Source of the DNA: Neomesorhizobium albiziae
GTDB lineage: Bacteria; Pseudomonadota; Alphaproteobacteria; Rhizobiales; Rhizobiaceae
Length of the DNA stretch: 64,000 nt
Reading direction: 5' to 3'
NCBI RefSeq assembly: GCF_900114255.1
Contig: NZ_FOSL01000006.1
Coordinates: 1-64,000 of the forward strand
Shown here: in pieces, positions 61,780 through 64,000 of the stretch
Position numbering within the stretch: the stretch's first letter is position 1
Layout: every line of letters begins with the position of its first letter
Notes under the pieces: model-generated
Told to the model about the DNA's origin: nothing
Seen by the model: only the letters and a program-made list of their open reading frames with translations
Databases searched by the model: none
Translations under genes and position numbers: made by a program

Positions 61780-62493
61780 TCAATCCTTGCCGAACAACCG
61801 CTTCAGCATGGCGGCCATCGGGCCGGTTTCGGGAATTTTCACCGGAGCCGCCTGCGGTCGCGCCTGGCGGATATGGCTTTGCTGCTTCGGGGCAGGGCGG
61901 TCCGGCTCCGGCTTCGCCTTGCCGCCGCCGGAAACGGCAAGGCTGGCCTTGTTCATGAAACTCGAATCGTCGCCCTTCGCCAGCAGGCCGGCATTGTCTG
62001 CAATCGCGTCAAGCAGCGGCTCCAACCACTCCTGGTCGGCCTTGGCGAAGTCGCCCAGCACATGGCCGTGCACCAGCTCCTTGACGCCGGGGTGGCCAAC
62101 GCCGATGCGCACACGGCGATAATCCTTGCCGATATGCTGGTCGAGCGAACGGATGCCGTTGTGACCGGCGGAACCACCACCGGTCTTAACCCTCACCTTG
62201 CCCTCGGCCAGCTCGATCTCGTCGTAGAAGACGGTCAGCGCGGAGGGGGCGAGCTTGTAGAAACGCATCGCCTCGCCGACCGACTGGCCGGAGAGGTTCA
62301 TGAAGGTCTGCGGCTTGATCAGGATGATCTTTTCGCCAGCGATGACGCCTTCGGCGATAAGGCCCTGGAATTTCTTCGACCAGGGCGAAAAGGAATGGCG
62401 GCGGGCAATCGCGTCCGCCGCCATGAAGCCGGCATTGTGCCGGTGGTTCGCATATTTGGCGCCCGGATTGCCGAGACCTGCAAAGAGCAGCAT
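61780..62493 (-). CDS. pth: Peptidyl-tRNA hydrolase with C-terminal extension
   Basis: A 237-residue enzyme that releases tRNA from stalled peptidyl-tRNA. Active residues: Asn in GLGNPG, His19-Asn20 in HRHNAGF, Asn in FMNLSG and Asp in [26 protein letters not shown] is intact. Bacterial Pth is usually about 190-200 residues; here about 45 extra Lys/Pro/Gln-rich residues follow (near 190-237). Lies 27 bases downstream of rplY. Confidence 0.95.
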   Translation of the reverse strand: MLLFAGLGNPGAKYANHRHNAGFMAADAIARRHSFSPWSKKFQGLIAEGVIAGEKIILIKPQTFMNLSGQSVGEAMRFYKLAPSALTVFYDEIELAEGKVRVKTGGGSAGHNGIRSLDQHIGKDYRRVRIGVGHPGVKELVHGHVLGDFAKADQEWLEPLLDAIADNAGLLAKGDDSSFMNKASLAVSGGGKAKPEPDRPAPKQQSHIRQARPQAAPVKIPETGPMAAMLKRLFGKD

Positions 62494-62520
62494 CTGAACG
62501 TTCCTCCAGGCTTCCGGAGA

Positions 62521-63162
62521 TTACTCCCCGGTCTTTTCCTCTTCCTCGACTTCCTCGACCACTTCCGCGGTCTCGACCGGCTCAGGCTTCATCGCCGAGG
62601 AACCGGCGATCGTCGCGATGGTGAAGTCGCGGTCGTGGATGATCGGACGCACGCCAGCCGGCAGCTTGACAGCCGAAATGTGGATGGAATCGCCGATATC
62701 CGTGCCGGCGAGATCGACGGTGATGAATTCCGGGATCGCATTGGCCGGGCAGTGGAACTCGACGTCGTGGCGCACGATGTTCAGCACGCCGCCGCGCTTG
62801 ATGCCAGGCGACTTTTCTTCGTTGATGAAGTGCACCGGCACGTTGACGTTCACTTCGGTGTCCTTGCCGATGCGCAGGAAGTCAACATGCATCGGGAAGT
62901 CCTTGACCGGGTCAAGCTGATAGTCCTTCGGCAGGACCTGGATCTTCTTGCCGCCAACGTCGATCGTCGCGATGGTGGTCAGAAAACCGCCGCCGTGGAT
63001 CTTGTAGTAGACGTCCTTGTAGGACAGGGCGATAGCCAGGGGAGGCTGTTTGTCGCCGTAAATGACTGCAGGCACTTTGCCGTTGCGGCGAACTTCACGG
63101 GCGGACCCCTTACCGACCAGTTCGCGTGCTTCGGCCTTGAGCTCGTAAGTATCGTGGCTCAT
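62521..63162 (-). CDS. rplY: 50S ribosomal protein L25/Ctc
   Basis: A 213-residue two-domain L25 (Ctc type). The N-terminal 5S rRNA-binding part has [16 protein letters not shown] and [20 protein letters not shown]; the C-terminal beta domain has [31 protein letters not shown] (split), and ends in an acidic tail [11 protein letters not shown]. It binds 5S rRNA in the 50S subunit. First gene of the rplY-pth-(TA)-ychF cluster. Confidence 0.97.
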   Translation of the reverse strand: MSHDTYELKAEARELVGKGSAREVRRNGKVPAVIYGDKQPPLAIALSYKDVYYKIHGGGFLTTIATIDVGGKKIQVLPKDYQLDPVKDFPMHVDFLRIGKDTEVNVNVPVHFINEEKSPGIKRGGVLNIVRHDVEFHCPANAIPEFITVDLAGTDIGDSIHISAVKLPAGVRPIIHDRDFTIATIAGSSAMKPEPVETAEVVEEVEEEEKTGE

Positions 63163-63230
63163 GGCATTTCCTTTCGCGTTATTGGAGCATTTCCGTCCGC
63201 CGCCGAAGCGGGTTCCCGAAAATGTCGAAA

Positions 63231-63247
63231 GCCGCGAAATTCGCGGC
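63231..63247. terminator. Palindrome upstream of rplY
   Basis: A 17-base palindrome (GCCGCGAA-A-TTCGCGGC) is in the rplY leader. On the minus strand it is followed by TTTCG, so it could be the terminator of the upstream VOC gene or a structure that regulates rplY. Confidence 0.45.
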
Positions 63248-63358
63248 CCTCATCCGCGTTGCCTCCAAGGGTGTCTACGCGGGTGGCGGCTCTATAGCGG
63301 AAGGCGGCGGCAAGCGCAAGATTGGCCGGCTTTGCCAGCCCGCGGCTTGAAAACCCGC

Positions 63359-63769
63359 CTATGCATTCTCGGCCGCGAAGCAGATCAGGTTGCCGTCCGG
63401 ATCGGCCACGATAAAGGTGCGGGCGCCCCATGGCTCGGTGCGCAGGGCTTGATGAAAGGCGACGCCGCGTTCCTGATATTCGAGAAATAGCGATTTGACC
63501 GCTTCGACGATGACGGTCGCGGAAAGAAGGTCTTCTCTCGCCCGCAATTCCGCATCGAATATGGGGCGGTCGACATGGCGAAGGTTCAGCCGTGCGCCGT
63601 CGCGGCTGACCTGTCCGTAGAATGGCGGCTCGCCGTAGGTGAAACCGACCTCGAAGCCGAGCTTTTGTACATAGAAGTCGCAGGATTTTTCGATGTCGGA
63701 GACGAAGAGCTGCGGCTCGGCAAGAGCCAAAAAGGGTTTGGTAATCGTGCTGCCGGTCTGGTCGCTCAT
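63359..63769 (-). CDS. VOC family (glyoxalase/bleomycin-resistance fold) protein
   Basis: A 136-residue VOC protein starting MSDQTGST. It has ALAEPQLFVSDIEKSCDFYVQKLGFEVGF, an LNLRHVD strand with the first metal residues, and the C-terminal EPWGARTFIVADPDGNLICFA motif with the Glu expected for metal binding. Enzyme or resistance role cannot be told. It lies about 200 bases upstream of rplY on the same strand. Confidence 0.85.
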   Translation of the reverse strand: MSDQTGSTITKPFLALAEPQLFVSDIEKSCDFYVQKLGFEVGFTYGEPPFYGQVSRDGARLNLRHVDRPIFDAELRAREDLLSATVIVEAVKSLFLEYQERGVAFHQALRTEPWGARTFIVADPDGNLICFAAENA

Positions 63770-63826
63770 TGTCTTCAGGCCTTTCTTCAGCGCCTGCCAG
63801 CTTTCGAACCTCGACAACAGCCCTTC

Positions 63827-64000
63827 TCAGGGCCGCTTGCCGTTTTTCCAGCGCGGCTTGGTCTTGATCCTTTTCGGCCCTTCGCCAGGCGCGCTGGCCG
63901 GGCGTGCCGCCTTTGGCTTGAACTTGCCTTTCTTGTTGGCGTTCCAGCCGGTGCGTGTGGGTTCGTCGGCCGGCGGTGCGCCTTCGACCCGCGTGATCGA
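63827..64000 (-). CDS. Basic C-terminal end of an unidentified protein (partial)
   Basis: The last 57 codons of a leftward frame enter from the right edge and stop at 63829-63827. The sequence is Lys/Arg/Pro-rich (GWNANKKGKFKPKAARP, PKRIKTKPRWKNGKRP), as in RNA-binding tails of helicases, pseudouridine synthases or translation factors. The family cannot be decided because the body is off the window. Confidence 0.5.
   Translation of the reverse strand, partial: SITRVEGAPPADEPTRTGWNANKKGKFKPKAARPASAPGEGPKRIKTKPRWKNGKRP

Noticed and set aside
1-64000. CRISPR arrays, tRNA genes, prophage or IS elements
   Set aside because: I saw no regular spaced repeats, no tRNA cloverleaf with TTCRA box, no transposase or integrase frames.

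Overview
The window is a GC-rich chromosomal segment of an alphaproteobacterium. The gene set points to the Rhizobiales, most likely a Mesorhizobium-like member of the Phyllobacteriaceae. The main reasons are a fused 729-residue TrpE-TrpG anthranilate synthase behind a Trp-codon leader peptide, separate petA-petB-petC genes, the rplY-pth-ychF gene order, the moxR/DUF58/DUF4159 cluster divergent from DUF1285-nudix-cca, and several small rhizobial families. This taxonomic call is inference from gene content; there is no rRNA in the window. I found no tRNA, rRNA, CRISPR array, prophage or insertion sequence.

Layout. 1-2.7 kb: the end of fhs, an exported small protein, and a pair of leftward genes (a small Cys/Pro-rich secreted peptide and a four-helix membrane protein) behind a textbook class II CRP-type promoter. 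2.8-9.8 kb: small-molecule enzymes, a flavoprotein disulfide reductase, and dctA divergent from a LysR gene. 9.8-19.4 kb: biosynthesis and transport, with trpL-trpEG and a probable leucine leader-leuA, both apparently controlled by attenuation, plus a CDF metal transporter, an AbrB-family membrane protein and a large MscS-type channel. 19.4-27.6 kb: a TPR signalling protein, an Asp/Asn hydroxylase, hydrolases, Nudix, glutathionyl-hydroquinone reductase, GNAT and SnoaL-like genes. 27.7-37.3 kb: the leftward moxR-DUF58-BatA/DUF4159-membrane protein operon, divergent from the tightly coupled DUF1285-CoA pyrophosphatase-cca operon.

37.3-46.3 kb is more accessory: a VapBC pair, a GcvA-type LysR regulator, hemF, two tandem proteins with DUF1127-like tails, a soluble winged-helix/TPR regulator, a GGDEF protein with an eroded EAL domain, and trmL. 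46.3-51.1 kb holds two adjacent full-length ABC exporters preceded by an unexplained leader region with mini-ORFs and a small conserved-looking protein. 52.2-55.6 kb carries the cytochrome bc1 operon petABC and apt. 55.7-59.5 kb has two coupled MaoC-fold enzymes, corA and a large animal-type heme peroxidase with a palindromic element in its 5' region. The last part is leftward: rplY, pth, a PIN-domain toxin-antitoxin pair lodged between pth and ychF, and ychF, with a VOC protein upstream.

The most interesting unexplained items are the CRP-type promoter with its secreted peptide/membrane protein pair, the Leu-rich leader of leuA, the toxin-antitoxin module inside the translation-quality gene cluster, the structured mini-ORF leader ahead of the ABC pair, and the duplicated DUF1127-tail proteins.
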